Under the pieces are notes generated by a model, which saw nothing but the letters and a program-made list of their open reading frames with translations, was not told the origin of the DNA and searched no databases. A stretch of 64,000 nucleotides of DNA, taken from assembly GCA_004210455.1 (NCBI GenBank), contig SEFA01000025.1, positions 1 to 64,000 on the forward strand, in the 5' to 3' direction. Made by a program: the position numbers and the translations under genes. Position 1 is the first letter of the stretch, and each line of letters starts with the position of its first letter. Source of the stretch: Rubrivivax sp. Its GTDB lineage: Bacteria; Pseudomonadota; Gammaproteobacteria; Burkholderiales; Burkholderiaceae_C. Below, in pieces: positions 8,950 through 17,032 of the stretch.

Positions 8950-9570
8950 TCAGGCCAGCGGGCGCAGGATCAGCTGCAGTCCCAGCAGGGCCATCACGAG
9001 GGCGATCAAGGCATCGATGCTGCGCCAGACCGCCGGCCGGCGCAACGCCGGGGCGACCGCCGCCGCGCCGAAGCCCAGCAGCGAGAACCACATCCAGGAC
9101 GCCACCGAGGCGCCCGCCGCAAACGGCCATTGCAGACCTGCCGGCTGTTGCGCGCCGACGGTGCCCAGCAGCACCACCGTGTCCAGGTAGACATGGGGGT
9201 TCAGATACGTCATGGCCAGCGTGCTGCCCAGCACCGTCGACAGCGAGGCGGTGCCCGCTTGCGCCTGCAGGCCGGCCCGGGGAGACAGCGCGCGCAGGGC
9301 CGCCTTCACGCCGTAGGCCATCAGGAACGCGGCGCCGCCCCAGCGGAAGACTTCCATCAGCAGCGGACTCGCCGCGATCAACCGGCCCAGTCCAAACACG
9401 CCCAGCCAGATCAGCAGCATGTCAGACAGGGCGCAGACCACCACCACCGGCGCCACGTGCTGGCGCATCAGGCCCTGGCGCAGCACCAGCGCGTTCTGCG
9501 CGCCGATGGCGACGATCAGGCCGGCTCCGGTGAGCCAACCTTGCAACAGGGCTGCGCTGGGGGACGACAT
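8950..9570 (-). CDS. argO: LysE/ArgO-family amino-acid exporter
   Basis: 206-residue inner-membrane protein with about six hydrophobic helices. The N-terminal GAGLIVAIGAQNALVLRQG is the hallmark of LysE/ArgO exporters of L-arginine and L-lysine. Divergent orientation from an ArgP-like LysR regulator 154 bases away reproduces the known argO/argP and lysE/lysG arrangements, where the regulator induces the exporter when the basic amino acid accumulates. Translation starts at the ATG at 9570. Whether the substrate is arginine, lysine or both cannot be read from sequence. Confidence 0.9.
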   Translation of the reverse strand: MSSPSAALLQGWLTGAGLIVAIGAQNALVLRQGLMRQHVAPVVVVCALSDMLLIWLGVFGLGRLIAASPLLMEVFRWGGAAFLMAYGVKAALRALSPRAGLQAQAGTASLSTVLGSTLAMTYLNPHVYLDTVVLLGTVGAQQPAGLQWPFAAGASVASWMWFSLLGFGAAAVAPALRRPAVWRSIDALIALVMALLGLQLILRPLA

Positions 9571-9724
9571 GGATCAATGGCCGGTGGGTCGAGAGCGGGA
9601 GCGGAGGGCGGATTTCAGGACGAGCGTCGCCACGCCGTCGAAGGCGTAGTGGGCGGGATTGTGAGGAGACGACCTGCTTTGATGAAGCGGGATTAATATC
9701 TCAGCGACTCCATTAGGAACGCTT
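9571..9724. promoter_or_regulatory. divergent argO/argP control region
   Basis: This 154-base interval separates divergent argO and argP and must hold both promoters and presumably ArgP sites. It turns AT-richer just before argP (about 9685-9715, around GGATTAATATCTC), as expected for a LysR-type T-N11-A contact region, but no single site can be defended. AGGA at about 9715 serves argP. Confidence 0.5.
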
Positions 9725-10738
9725 ATGAAAGACCTGGACGCCGCCGGCTTGGATTGCTTGGCCGCGCTCGCCGACGAACGCAGCTTCGAACGCGCCGCCG
9801 AGACGCTGGCGATCACGCAGAGCGCCGTGTCCCAGCGCCTGCGCAGCCTGGAAGCGCAGGTCGGCCAGCTGCTGGTGGTGCGCTCGCGTCCCCTGCGGCT
9901 CACCGAACCGGGCAAGCGGCTGCTGCGTTACGCCCGTCAGCTCGCGGCGCTCCGCTCGGATGTCGTGCGGGAACTGGGCGTTCAATCGGCGCAGGCCGAA
10001 CGGCTCCCGATCGCCGTCAACGCCGACAGCCTGGCGACCTGGGTGCTCCCGGCGCTGGATCCGCTGGTGCAACGCGGGATGCGGGAGGGCTTCGGCCTGG
10101 AACTGGTGGTGGACGACCAGGACTTCACCCACGACTGGCTGCGCCAGGGCGAGGTCTTGGGTTGCGTCACGACCGTGCCGCAGGCGCTGCGCGGATGCAT
10201 TGCCCAGCCGCTGGGCGTGATGCGTTACATCGCCGTGGCGAGTCCGGACTTCGTCGCCCGGATGCTGCCCAACGGCCTGGGGGCGGCCAACTTCGCGCAG
10301 GTGCCGTTCCTGGTGTTCAACCGCAAGGACGATGCCCAGCAGCAATGGGTCCGCCAGGCGATGGGACTGCGCTCCGCTCGGCTGAACGCCCGCTACGTGC
10401 CGTCCAGCGAGGGCTACGTCAACGCGGTGCGGATGGGCTGGGGCGTGGGCGTGGCGCCGGAGCTCCAGGTCCGGCCGCTGCTCGCGAGCGGCGAACTGGT
10501 GGCGCTGAGGCCGGAGGTCCAGGTGGAGGTCGCCCTGTACTGGCACCAGTGGAAGCTGGGCGGCGAGAGCGCGGCCGGCGCGTCGGGTTTGGAAGGTGTA
10601 CCGGGCAGCAAGGTCGCCAAGCGTGCCGCGACTGCAAGAAATGCGACAACGCCGGAAGGCGGGGCGCCTCCGGCGTTGCTGGATCAGATCGGGGAGGCGC
10701 TGGCCCGGGGGGCCAGGGACGCCTTGATCAGTGCCTGA
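9725..10738 (+). CDS. argP: LysR-family regulator ArgP
   Basis: 337-residue LysR-type activator. The helix-turn-helix is ERAAETLAITQSAVSQRLRS (residues 20-39), the usual ArgP/LysG form. The effector domain contains CVTTVPQALRGCIAQPLGVM and YVPSSEGYVNAVRMGWGVG, both characteristic of ArgP. It is about 35 residues longer than typical ArgP because of an Ala/Gly-rich C-terminal tail of no recognised function. It most likely activates the divergent argO-dadA unit in response to arginine or lysine. AGGA lies 6-7 bases before the ATG at 9725. Its stop codon abuts the convergent small gene at 10739. Confidence 0.92.
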   Translation: MKDLDAAGLDCLAALADERSFERAAETLAITQSAVSQRLRSLEAQVGQLLVVRSRPLRLTEPGKRLLRYARQLAALRSDVVRELGVQSAQAERLPIAVNADSLATWVLPALDPLVQRGMREGFGLELVVDDQDFTHDWLRQGEVLGCVTTVPQALRGCIAQPLGVMRYIAVASPDFVARMLPNGLGAANFAQVPFLVFNRKDDAQQQWVRQAMGLRSARLNARYVPSSEGYVNAVRMGWGVGVAPELQVRPLLASGELVALRPEVQVEVALYWHQWKLGGESAAGASGLEGVPGSKVAKRAATARNATTPEGGAPPALLDQIGEALARGARDALISA

Positions 10739-10960
10739 TCAACGCTTGAGGGCGGCGACCTGCACCTTGGTCTGCGTCTGCAGAGGCGTCTGTGCCACGC
10801 CGGGCGTGGCCGAGGCGGGCGCGGCCCCCTGCTCGACCAGGCGCATCCTGAACCCGCCGCGCTCGTGCTTGTCCTGCACCGAATTGGCCAGCCAGGCGGA
10901 AGTCAGCACGACGCTGCCGACGATCGCCCAGGTCATTGATTTGTGAATCAGTGGAGACAT
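10739..10960 (-). CDS. small hypothetical membrane or exported protein
   Basis: 73-residue protein with one hydrophobic segment (MTWAIVGSVVLTSAWLANSV, residues 9-28) followed by a polar tail rich in T, Q and A. It could be a single-pass inner-membrane protein or a signal-anchored periplasmic peptide. There is no good Shine-Dalgarno before the ATG at 10960, and the second Met at residue 9 is an alternative. It converges on argP with no intergenic space; an 8-bp inverted repeat (10724-10742) spans both stop codons. Not recognised. Confidence 0.5.
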   Translation of the reverse strand: MSPLIHKSMTWAIVGSVVLTSAWLANSVQDKHERGGFRMRLVEQGAAPASATPGVAQTPLQTQTKVQVAALKR

Positions 10961-11231
10961 GAGAAAGCAATGGCTTCCACGAATTAGGGAAGTCGCGAAG
11001 CATAGTCACCCCTGAATGAGGGGGGCATCACACCTAAGTGGGGCACGTGGTTATTTCGCCTCACCTGTGGTGGGCAAGCCCCAATCTGTGTGTATTTGTC
11101 AGCGCGGTTCTCGCGCACCCGCGATCTGGGGATTTGCCTGAAGACAAAGGCGCGCAAACTGTGCTTCACCGCAAGACGCAGCATCGTCGTCGAGCGGCGC
11201 CCTCACCCCGTGCTTTCCGACGAGGTCCATC

Positions 11232-11453
11232 ATGCGCATCACCTCCGCCCTTCGCCTCTTCCGTCGCGACTCGCCCGCCGGCCGTGAGCCGGAACCGGCC
11301 GACATGGGCACGGCATTCGGCATGGAAGCGAGCTTCGGCGACGAGAGCGAGTACGAGGACTTCCGGCGCAGCGACTACGGGCTGGAATCGGAATCCGCGC
11401 CGCCGGCCACGGTCGAGTCGCCACTGTCCTGGATGGCCGCCCGACGCGGCTGA
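11232..11453 (+). CDS. small acidic hypothetical protein
   Basis: 73-residue protein with a short basic N-terminus (MRITSALRLFRRDSP), then a Met/Glu/Ser-rich acidic region (EASFGDESEYEDFRRSDYG) and a hydrophobic end. No signal peptide or domain is recognised. Being followed six bases later by a strong terminator supports it as a real short transcript. The 271 bases before it (10961-11231) hold no gene; they contain several short inverted repeats (for example CACCTGTGGTG near 11062) but no site I can name. Confidence 0.5.
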   Translation: MRITSALRLFRRDSPAGREPEPADMGTAFGMEASFGDESEYEDFRRSDYGLESESAPPATVESPLSWMAARRG

Positions 11454-11458
11454 CGCTC

Positions 11459-11484
11459 AAGGCGCCCCACGTGGGCGCCTTTTG
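11459..11484 (+). terminator. Rho-independent terminator
   Basis: AAGGCGCCC and GGGCGCCTT form a 9-bp perfect stem around CACGT, followed by TT then GC on the plus strand (TTTT in total). It ends the small gene at 11232-11453. Confidence 0.85.
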
Positions 11485-11546
11485 CATTCCTGAGCCGCGA
11501 GTCCGCGGAGCCGCCCCGCATGGCAGCGGGCCGGCGGGTATCAGGA

Positions 11547-11969
11547 TCAGCGGATGAGCAGCACCGGCACGTCGCTGTGGGCCATGACCTTGGTGGCGAC
11601 GGAGCCCAGCACCAGCTTGCCCAGCGCCGTGTGGCCGTGCGAGCCCATCATCAGCAGATCGAAGCGGCCCTTCTCGGCCACGGCCGTGATCGCTTCCGAC
11701 GCGTGCCCGGTCTTCACGACGTACTGCGCCTTGATGCCGCGCTTGTCCATGAAGGTGCGGATCGGCTTGAGGACCTTCTCGGCCTCTTCCTGGTAGTACT
11801 CGGCGAGCACGGCCTTGTCGAGCACCGCGGCCGCACGTGGCGGCACCCCGGGGACCACGTGCACGACGGTGTAGTCGTGCGAACCGCCCAACCACTCGTC
11901 GTGGGCGGAGAGATAGGCCAGCATGCGCTTCGAGTACGTGCTGCCATCGACGGCGACGAGGATCTTCAT
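11547..11969 (-). CDS. universal stress protein (UspA family)
   Basis: 140-residue single-domain Usp. It starts MKILVAVDGSTYSKRML (nucleotide-binding Asp and ATP-loop region) and ends with MMGSHGHTALGKLVLGSVA then SDVPVLLIR, matching the ATP-binding G-x2-G-x9-G(S/T) motif (GSHGHTALGKLVLGSVA). It therefore belongs to the ATP-binding class. The ATG at 11969 is chosen over an upstream start at 12083 because GAGGGAG precedes it and the family begins here. The role is general stress tolerance; the specific trigger is unknown. Confidence 0.93.
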   Translation of the reverse strand: MKILVAVDGSTYSKRMLAYLSAHDEWLGGSHDYTVVHVVPGVPPRAAAVLDKAVLAEYYQEEAEKVLKPIRTFMDKRGIKAQYVVKTGHASEAITAVAEKGRFDLLMMGSHGHTALGKLVLGSVATKVMAHSDVPVLLIR

Positions 11970-12119
11970 CAAAGGCTCCCTCTCTGTGACGGCCGACGAC
12001 CGGCCTCGGACCAGTGTGTCACAGGGTTGCTTCCGGAAAGCCGCACACATGCCGCAGGCTGCTTCGTCCTTGACGTTGGACAATCGCGGCTTCTGTCATC
12101 CGCCCTTCGCCGACCCGCC

Positions 12120-12962
12120 GTGCGCCTGCAACTGATCTCCGACCTCCATCTCGAGCGCCAGACCGACTTCCAGACGACGGCCGCGCCGGACGTCGACCTG
12201 CTGGTCCTGGCGGGCGATGTCGGCTCGTACCAGACCGGCTCGCGACTGGTGACGGACGACTTCGGCCTGGGCCGCTTTTCACCGAAGCGCGACGGCGCGC
12301 CGTGGCCGCGCGTGCTCTACGTGCCTGGCAACCACGAGTACGACGGCATCGATTTCGCCACGGCGCAGGTGCGGCTTCGGCAGACCTGCGCGGACCTCGG
12401 CATCGAGTGGCTGGATCGCGAGCAACTCGTCATCGGCGACGTCCGGTTCCTCGGGACGACGCTGTGGGCCGACTTCGACGCGCTGGCGGCGCGCGAGTCG
12501 ACGCCGACGAAGCAGCTGGCGGCCAGAGAAAAGGCCTTCCGCGCGGCGAATCACTACCTGCGTCGGTTCTCGACGCTGATCGACGGTCAGCACATGCTGG
12601 CGGAACGGCAACGCGACCTGGCGCTGGAATGCCAGGCCTGGCTGCGCGAGGCGCTCGAACGGCCTTTCGAGGGCAAGACTGTGGCGGTGACGCACTACGC
12701 GCCCACGCTGCGAAGCGCCGATCCCCGCTACGGCCTGACACCAGGCACCGCCGGCTTCTGCAACTCGCTCGACGACCTGCTGCCCTATGCGGACCTGTGG
12801 CTGCACGGCCATCTGCATTGCGCCCACGACTACGTCGTCGAGTCGTCTGCCGGCCCGCGCGGCGAAGTTCCGCATCGGTGCCGCGTGGTCGCGAATCCGC
12901 TGGGCTACGCCAACAAGGGCGAGCAGGAGGACTACCGGCCGGACCTCGTCATCGAAGTCTGA
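12120..12962 (+). CDS. metallophosphoesterase
   Basis: 280-residue calcineurin-like phosphoesterase. The metal-ligand motifs appear in order: LQLISDLHLE (DxH, residues 3-12), LAGDVGS (GD), YVPGNHEYDG (GNHE), THYAPT and HGHLHC (GHxH). All ligands are present, so it should be an active dinuclear metal hydrolase. The substrate (nucleotide, phosphodiester or phosphoprotein) cannot be told. Translation appears to start at GTG 12120, giving VRLQLISDLH; the open frame extends further upstream but that part has no family similarity. Confidence 0.9.
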   Translation: MRLQLISDLHLERQTDFQTTAAPDVDLLVLAGDVGSYQTGSRLVTDDFGLGRFSPKRDGAPWPRVLYVPGNHEYDGIDFATAQVRLRQTCADLGIEWLDREQLVIGDVRFLGTTLWADFDALAARESTPTKQLAAREKAFRAANHYLRRFSTLIDGQHMLAERQRDLALECQAWLREALERPFEGKTVAVTHYAPTLRSADPRYGLTPGTAGFCNSLDDLLPYADLWLHGHLHCAHDYVVESSAGPRGEVPHRCRVVANPLGYANKGEQEDYRPDLVIEV

Positions 12963-13002
12963 GCCGTCTCTCTACCAAGCCCAAGCGGCGCCAAGCAAGG
13001 CT

Positions 13003-13851
13003 TCAGCGTTTCGCCGGCGGACCGTCGTAGGTCCAGAGATATTCGCGCGGCATCGGACCCTTGTTGCGGCCGCCCTGCTGCGTCTGCTCCCAGGCGTGCG
13101 CGAGGATGCCCACCGAGCGCGAGATACAGAACAGGCCCCGCGCCAGCGGCGCCGGGAAGCCGAGCTCGGCGTAGATCACGGCGGTCGCGCCGTCGATGTT
13201 CATCGGGATGCGGCGACCGTCCTTGCGCCGCTGCAGCTCCGCCTCGACGGCTCGGCCGATCGTCGCGAAGCGCCCCGAGACCACGCCGAACTGGGCCGCC
13301 TCGTCCACCAGTTCCAGCAGCCGGGGCGCGCGCGGGTCCACCGGATGGAAACGGTGCCCGAAGCCCGACACGAACTTGCCGCGCAGCTCGATCGCCTCGT
13401 CCAGGCCCGCCGCGGTGGCGTCTTCGAGCGATCCGCCCGCGTCCATGCGCATCGCGATCGCCTGCAGCATCTCCACGCACTGCTCGCCCGCGCCGCCGTG
13501 CACGTCGCCGAGCACGTTGACCGCCGACGCCATCGCATTGTTGAGCCCGACACCGCAGGTCGCGGCCATGCGCGCGATGGCGATGCTCGGCGCCTGCGGG
13601 CCATGGTCGACGGCGGCCATCAGCGCGACGTCCAGCAGCTTGGCCTGTTCCGACCCCGGCAGCTCGCCGCGCGTCATCAGCCAGATCATCTGCGCGAAGC
13701 TGACCTGCCCGATCAGGTCCTGGATCGCATGGCCGCCGTAGCGGATGACGCCCGGCGACATCTCGATGATGGCGGTACGCCACCAGTCCGGCACGCGTTG
13801 ATCATGCACCGGCCCGTCGACCGGCGGCTGCTTGCCTCCATTGGCGTTCAT
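13003..13851 (-). CDS. citryl-CoA lyase / citrate synthase-like enzyme
   Basis: 282-residue short member of the citrate synthase superfamily. The catalytic triad seems intact: His118 (GDVHGGAGEQ), His166 (GFGHRFHP) and Asp220 (MNIDGATAVI). It lacks the long N-terminal helical part of full citrate synthases, like the lyase domain of ATP-citrate lyase and stand-alone citryl-CoA lyases, which split citryl-CoA to acetyl-CoA and oxaloacetate. It overlaps the CaiB-type CoA-transferase by 4 bases (ATGA), so the two are translationally coupled and probably act in sequence: activation of a carboxylate, then C-C cleavage. A citrate-, methylcitrate- or citramalate-like substrate is plausible but unproven. 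Confidence 0.85.
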   Translation of the reverse strand: MNANGGKQPPVDGPVHDQRVPDWWRTAIIEMSPGVIRYGGHAIQDLIGQVSFAQMIWLMTRGELPGSEQAKLLDVALMAAVDHGPQAPSIAIARMAATCGVGLNNAMASAVNVLGDVHGGAGEQCVEMLQAIAMRMDAGGSLEDATAAGLDEAIELRGKFVSGFGHRFHPVDPRAPRLLELVDEAAQFGVVSGRFATIGRAVEAELQRRKDGRRIPMNIDGATAVIYAELGFPAPLARGLFCISRSVGILAHAWEQTQQGGRNKGPMPREYLWTYDGPPAKR

Positions 13852-15050
13852 ACGGCCCTCTCCTCTTTCAGCGCGGCGCGCTCCGCGGCGCTGTAACCCA
13901 GTGCTTCCAGGATCGCCTCGGTGTCCTGGCCGAGCCGCGGCGGCGGCGCCGACACCGACGGCGCCTGGCCGTTCAGCTTGAAGCCGGTGCGCAGCACGCG
14001 GACGTCGCGCCCGACACCGGGCACGTTCTCGAAAGTCGCGACCATGCCGCGATCCGCGACCTGCGGATGCGCGAGCGCCTCCTTCACCGAGTACACCGGA
14101 CCGGCGGGCACGCCCGCCTCGTTCAGGCGCTGCCACCAGTCGGCGGCCGGTCGATCGCCCATCGCCGCCTCCAGCAGATGCTTGAGCTCGGCCCGGTGCT
14201 TCAGCCGCGCATGGCGATCGACGAAGCGCGGATCGGTCTTCCACTCCGGATGACCGACGGCGTCGCACACGGCCTCGAACTGCTCCTGCTTGTTGGCCGC
14301 GATGTTGAGCAGACCCTGCCCGGTGCGGAAGGTGCCGGACGGACTGGCCGTGACGTTGTCGTTGCCCATCGGCTGCGGCTCCCGGCCCGCGACGAGCAGG
14401 TTCGACACCGCCCATCCCATCGTCGCCATCGCGGCTTCGAGCATGGAGACGTCGATGAAGGTCGCCTCGGTGCGCGCCTTGTCCGCCAGCGCCGCGGCGA
14501 TGGCCATCGCCGCCGTCAGGCCGCCGATGGTGTCGGCCACCGGATGACCGACGCGGAACGGCGCCGTGTCCGGACCGCCGGTGATGCTCATCATGCCGGA
14601 CATGCCCTGGATGATCTGGTCATAGGCGGGCAGGTCGCGCAGCGGCCCGTCCTGGCCGAAGCCCGAGATCGCGCAATAGACCAGCCGCGGGTTGACCTGA
14701 CGCAGCTCGTCGAAACCGACACCCAGCCGCTGCATCACGCCAGGCCGGAAGTTCTCGACGACGACGTCGGCCGTCGCCACCAGCTTGCGGAATACCGCCT
14801 TGCCGGACGGCCGCTTCAGATCGATGGTGATCGAGCGCTTGCCCGGGTTCTGCGCCAGGAAGGACACGCCCATGTGTGCCTGGTTCAGCGCCGTGTCGGC
14901 GCCGAGCTGGCGGGCGAGGTCGCCGGTCTCGCGCGCCTCGACCTTGATGACGTCGGCGCCCAGGTGCGCCAGCTGGTGGCACGCGAAGGGGCCGGCCAGC
15001 ACGTTGGTCAGGTCCAGGACGCGGACGCCGCGCAGCGGGGATTGGCTCAT
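13848..15050 (-). CDS. CaiB/BaiF (family III) CoA-transferase
   Basis: 400-residue class III CoA-transferase of full length. The N-terminus GVRVLDLTNVLAGPFACHQL and LGADVIKVEAR are canonical. The catalytic aspartate is Asp144 in LPAYDQIIQGMSG, equivalent to Asp169 of formyl-CoA transferase. The enzyme moves CoA between an acyl-CoA and a free carboxylate. It is the middle gene of the cluster 13003-16060: 17 bases after the binding-protein gene and 4-base-overlapping the lyase-like gene. Its partner therefore probably supplies the CoA ester cleaved by the lyase. Confidence 0.93.
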   Translation of the reverse strand: MSQSPLRGVRVLDLTNVLAGPFACHQLAHLGADVIKVEARETGDLARQLGADTALNQAHMGVSFLAQNPGKRSITIDLKRPSGKAVFRKLVATADVVVENFRPGVMQRLGVGFDELRQVNPRLVYCAISGFGQDGPLRDLPAYDQIIQGMSGMMSITGGPDTAPFRVGHPVADTIGGLTAAMAIAAALADKARTEATFIDVSMLEAAMATMGWAVSNLLVAGREPQPMGNDNVTASPSGTFRTGQGLLNIAANKQEQFEAVCDAVGHPEWKTDPRFVDRHARLKHRAELKHLLEAAMGDRPAADWWQRLNEAGVPAGPVYSVKEALAHPQVADRGMVATFENVPGVGRDVRVLRTGFKLNGQAPSVSAPPPRLGQDTEAILEALGYSAAERAALKEERAV

Positions 15051-15067
15051 GCGAGGCTCCGTGGCAC

Positions 15068-16060
15068 TCAGTCGACCTTGACGTTGCCGCTGCGGACCAC
15101 GTCGCCCCAGCGCTTCTGCTCACGCGCCAGGAACTGCGCGGCCTGCTGCGGTGTGCCGGCCATCGGCACGCTGCCTTCGGACTGCAGCTGGCCGATCGTC
15201 GCCGCCTTGGCCAAGGCCTTCTGCACCTGCGCGTTCATCCGCGTCACGACCGCCGCTGGCGTGCCGGCCGGCGCCACGATCATCTTCCAGTCCGAGGTGT
15301 CGAAGCCCTTGAAGCCGCTCTCGGCCACCGTGGGAACGTCGGGCAGCACCGGCAGCCGTGCGCCGGAGCTGATCGCCAGCGCCCGCAGCTTGCCGGCCTT
15401 GATGAAAGGCACCACCGTCTGCGGCGTCGCGAAGTAGTAGTCCACCTGGCCGCCGAGCAGATCCGTGGCTGCAGGACCGGCCCCCTTGTAGGGGATGTGC
15501 GTCACCTGAATGGCGGCCTGTTTCGAGAACAGCTCACCCGTCAGATGGCCCACCGTGCCGTTCCCGGCCGACGCCATGGTCAAGGTGCCGGGTTTTGCCT
15601 TGGCGGCGGCGACCAGGTCGGCGACCGTCCTGAAACTCGACGACGAGGACACCACCAGCACCACCGGCTGCCCCGCGACCAGCGCGACCGGCGTGAACGC
15701 CTTGGCGGCGTCGTAGGGCATCTTGGGATAAAGCGTCGGGTTGATCGCCAGGTTGGCGGTCTGGCCCATGCCCAGCGTGTAGCCGTCGGCCTTGCTCTTG
15801 GCGACCGCGTCCAGCCCGATATTGCCGCCCGCGCCGGCCTTGTTGTCCGGGACGAAGGTCCAGCCGGTGTCCTCGCGGACCTTCTCCAGGATCAGCCGCG
15901 ACACGATGTCCGTGCCGCCGCCGGGCGGGAAGGGAACGATCAGCCGGATCGGCTGGTTCGGGAAGGCGGCCTCGGCGGCCAGCACCGCCGTCGCGGTCAT
16001 CCCCGCGCTCGCGGCGGCGATGAGCGTGAAGGCGGCGCCTCGGATCAGGACCTGCGTCAT
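15068..16060 (-). CDS. Bug/TctC-type tripartite tricarboxylate transporter substrate-binding protein
   Basis: 330-residue periplasmic binding protein. A Sec signal (about residues 1-29, ending VLAAEA) is followed by the family hallmark FPNQPIRLIVPFPPGGGTDI and later AGAGGNIGLDAVAKSKADGY. No TctA/TctB membrane partners are nearby, which is common for the very numerous Bug receptors of Burkholderiales. As first gene of the cluster, divergent from an IclR regulator, it probably captures the carboxylate that the CoA-transferase and lyase-like enzyme then process. Confidence 0.93.
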   Translation of the reverse strand: MTQVLIRGAAFTLIAAASAGMTATAVLAAEAAFPNQPIRLIVPFPPGGGTDIVSRLILEKVREDTGWTFVPDNKAGAGGNIGLDAVAKSKADGYTLGMGQTANLAINPTLYPKMPYDAAKAFTPVALVAGQPVVLVVSSSSSFRTVADLVAAAKAKPGTLTMASAGNGTVGHLTGELFSKQAAIQVTHIPYKGAGPAATDLLGGQVDYYFATPQTVVPFIKAGKLRALAISSGARLPVLPDVPTVAESGFKGFDTSDWKMIVAPAGTPAAVVTRMNAQVQKALAKAATIGQLQSEGSVPMAGTPQQAAQFLAREQKRWGDVVRSGNVKVD

Positions 16061-16077
16061 CTTGCGTCTCCGTGTTT

Positions 16078-16114
16078 GTTCTATCTAGCAGAACACTGGT
16101 TTGTTTGATAGAAC
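16078..16114. promoter_or_regulatory. candidate IclR operator
   Basis: Between the divergent Bug gene and the IclR gene, GTTCTATCTAGCAGAAC (16078-16094) is an imperfect palindrome with GTTCT/AGAAC arms. GATAGAAC at 16107-16114 is the exact reverse complement of GTTCTATC at 16078-16085. The two AGAAC half-sites are 20 bases apart, i.e. two helical turns on the same DNA face. This is what a dimer-of-dimers IclR site would look like; assignment is inference. Confidence 0.6.
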
Positions 16115-16154
16115 TGTAGGACGCCCCCGCAATGGTCGAGACAAGGGATTACCC

Positions 16155-16946
16155 GTGGCCGAATCAGACAGCGCAGCTTCCGACAACCCCGAGACGACCG
16201 CCGGATCCAGCGGCGTTGCCGTGCTCGACCGCGCGTTCGCGCTGCTGGGGGCCTTCGGTCAGGACGACGACGCCCTGTCGCTGGCGGAGCTGTCGCGACG
16301 CACCGGTCTTTACAAGAGCACCGTGCTGCGCTTGCTGGCCGCGCTGGAACACGGGGGCTTCGTGCGGCGGCTGCCGGACGGGCAGTACGCCATCGGGCCG
16401 GCGCCGCTGCGGCTGGCGACGATCTACCAGCGCTCCTTCCACGTGGGGCCGGTCGTGGAACCGCTGCTCAAGCAGCTCAGTTCGGACACCGGCGAGACGG
16501 CGTCCTTCTACGTCCGGCACGGCGAGGCGCGGATCGCGATCCATCGCTGGGAGCCGGCGCGCTCGGTGCGCGCGGCGGTGGCCGTGGGGCAGCAGTACGC
16601 GCTGCACCAGGGCGCATCGGGCAAGGTGCTGTGCGCGTTCTCGAACGACCACCGTGCCGCCCACGCGGACATCCGCGAGCGCGGATGGGGCGCCTCCTAC
16701 GGGGAACGCGAGCCGGACACGGCTTCTGTCGCAGCGCCGGTGTTCGCCGTCGACGGCCGTGTGCAGGGAGCGATCGCCGTGTCCGGGCCGCGGGTGCGGC
16801 TGTCGCCGCCCGAGACCATGCTGAACGCCTGCCGCGCCGTGCTCGGCGCCGCACGCGAGGCCAGCCGGCTACTGGGAGGCGATGTCTCACTGCTGGACGC
16901 AGCGCTGCGGACCGTGTCGATGGCCGACTTCGCGGCCGGCGGCTGA
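16155..16946 (+). CDS. IclR-family transcriptional regulator
   Basis: 263-residue regulator. The N-terminal winged helix is at about residues 20-85 (LSLAELSRRTGLYKSTVLRL), and the C-terminal effector domain contains YALHQGASGKVLCAF and GAIAVSGPRVRLSP, typical of IclR. I prefer GTG at 16155, preceded by AAGGGA, over TTG at 16101, which would translate through the operator region. It is divergent from the Bug/CoA-transferase/lyase cluster and probably controls it in response to the substrate or a CoA-ester product. Confidence 0.93.
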   Translation: MAESDSAASDNPETTAGSSGVAVLDRAFALLGAFGQDDDALSLAELSRRTGLYKSTVLRLLAALEHGGFVRRLPDGQYAIGPAPLRLATIYQRSFHVGPVVEPLLKQLSSDTGETASFYVRHGEARIAIHRWEPARSVRAAVAVGQQYALHQGASGKVLCAFSNDHRAAHADIRERGWGASYGEREPDTASVAAPVFAVDGRVQGAIAVSGPRVRLSPPETMLNACRAVLGAAREASRLLGGDVSLLDAALRTVSMADFAAGG

Positions 16947-16950
16947 TCAC

Positions 16951-16977
16951 GAAAAACGCCGGCGCAACAGCCGGCGT
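16951..16977 (-). terminator. Rho-independent terminator
   Basis: On the minus strand ACGCCGGC-TGTTGC-GCCGGCGT forms an 8-bp stem followed by TTTTT. It lies between two convergent genes and should end the LysR/UPF0149 operon. Confidence 0.8.
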
Positions 16978-17032
16978 CGAGGGCTTCACCGCCCCCGCCG
17001 CGCCACGGGCGCAACGGGGCGGCTGGCAGCGG

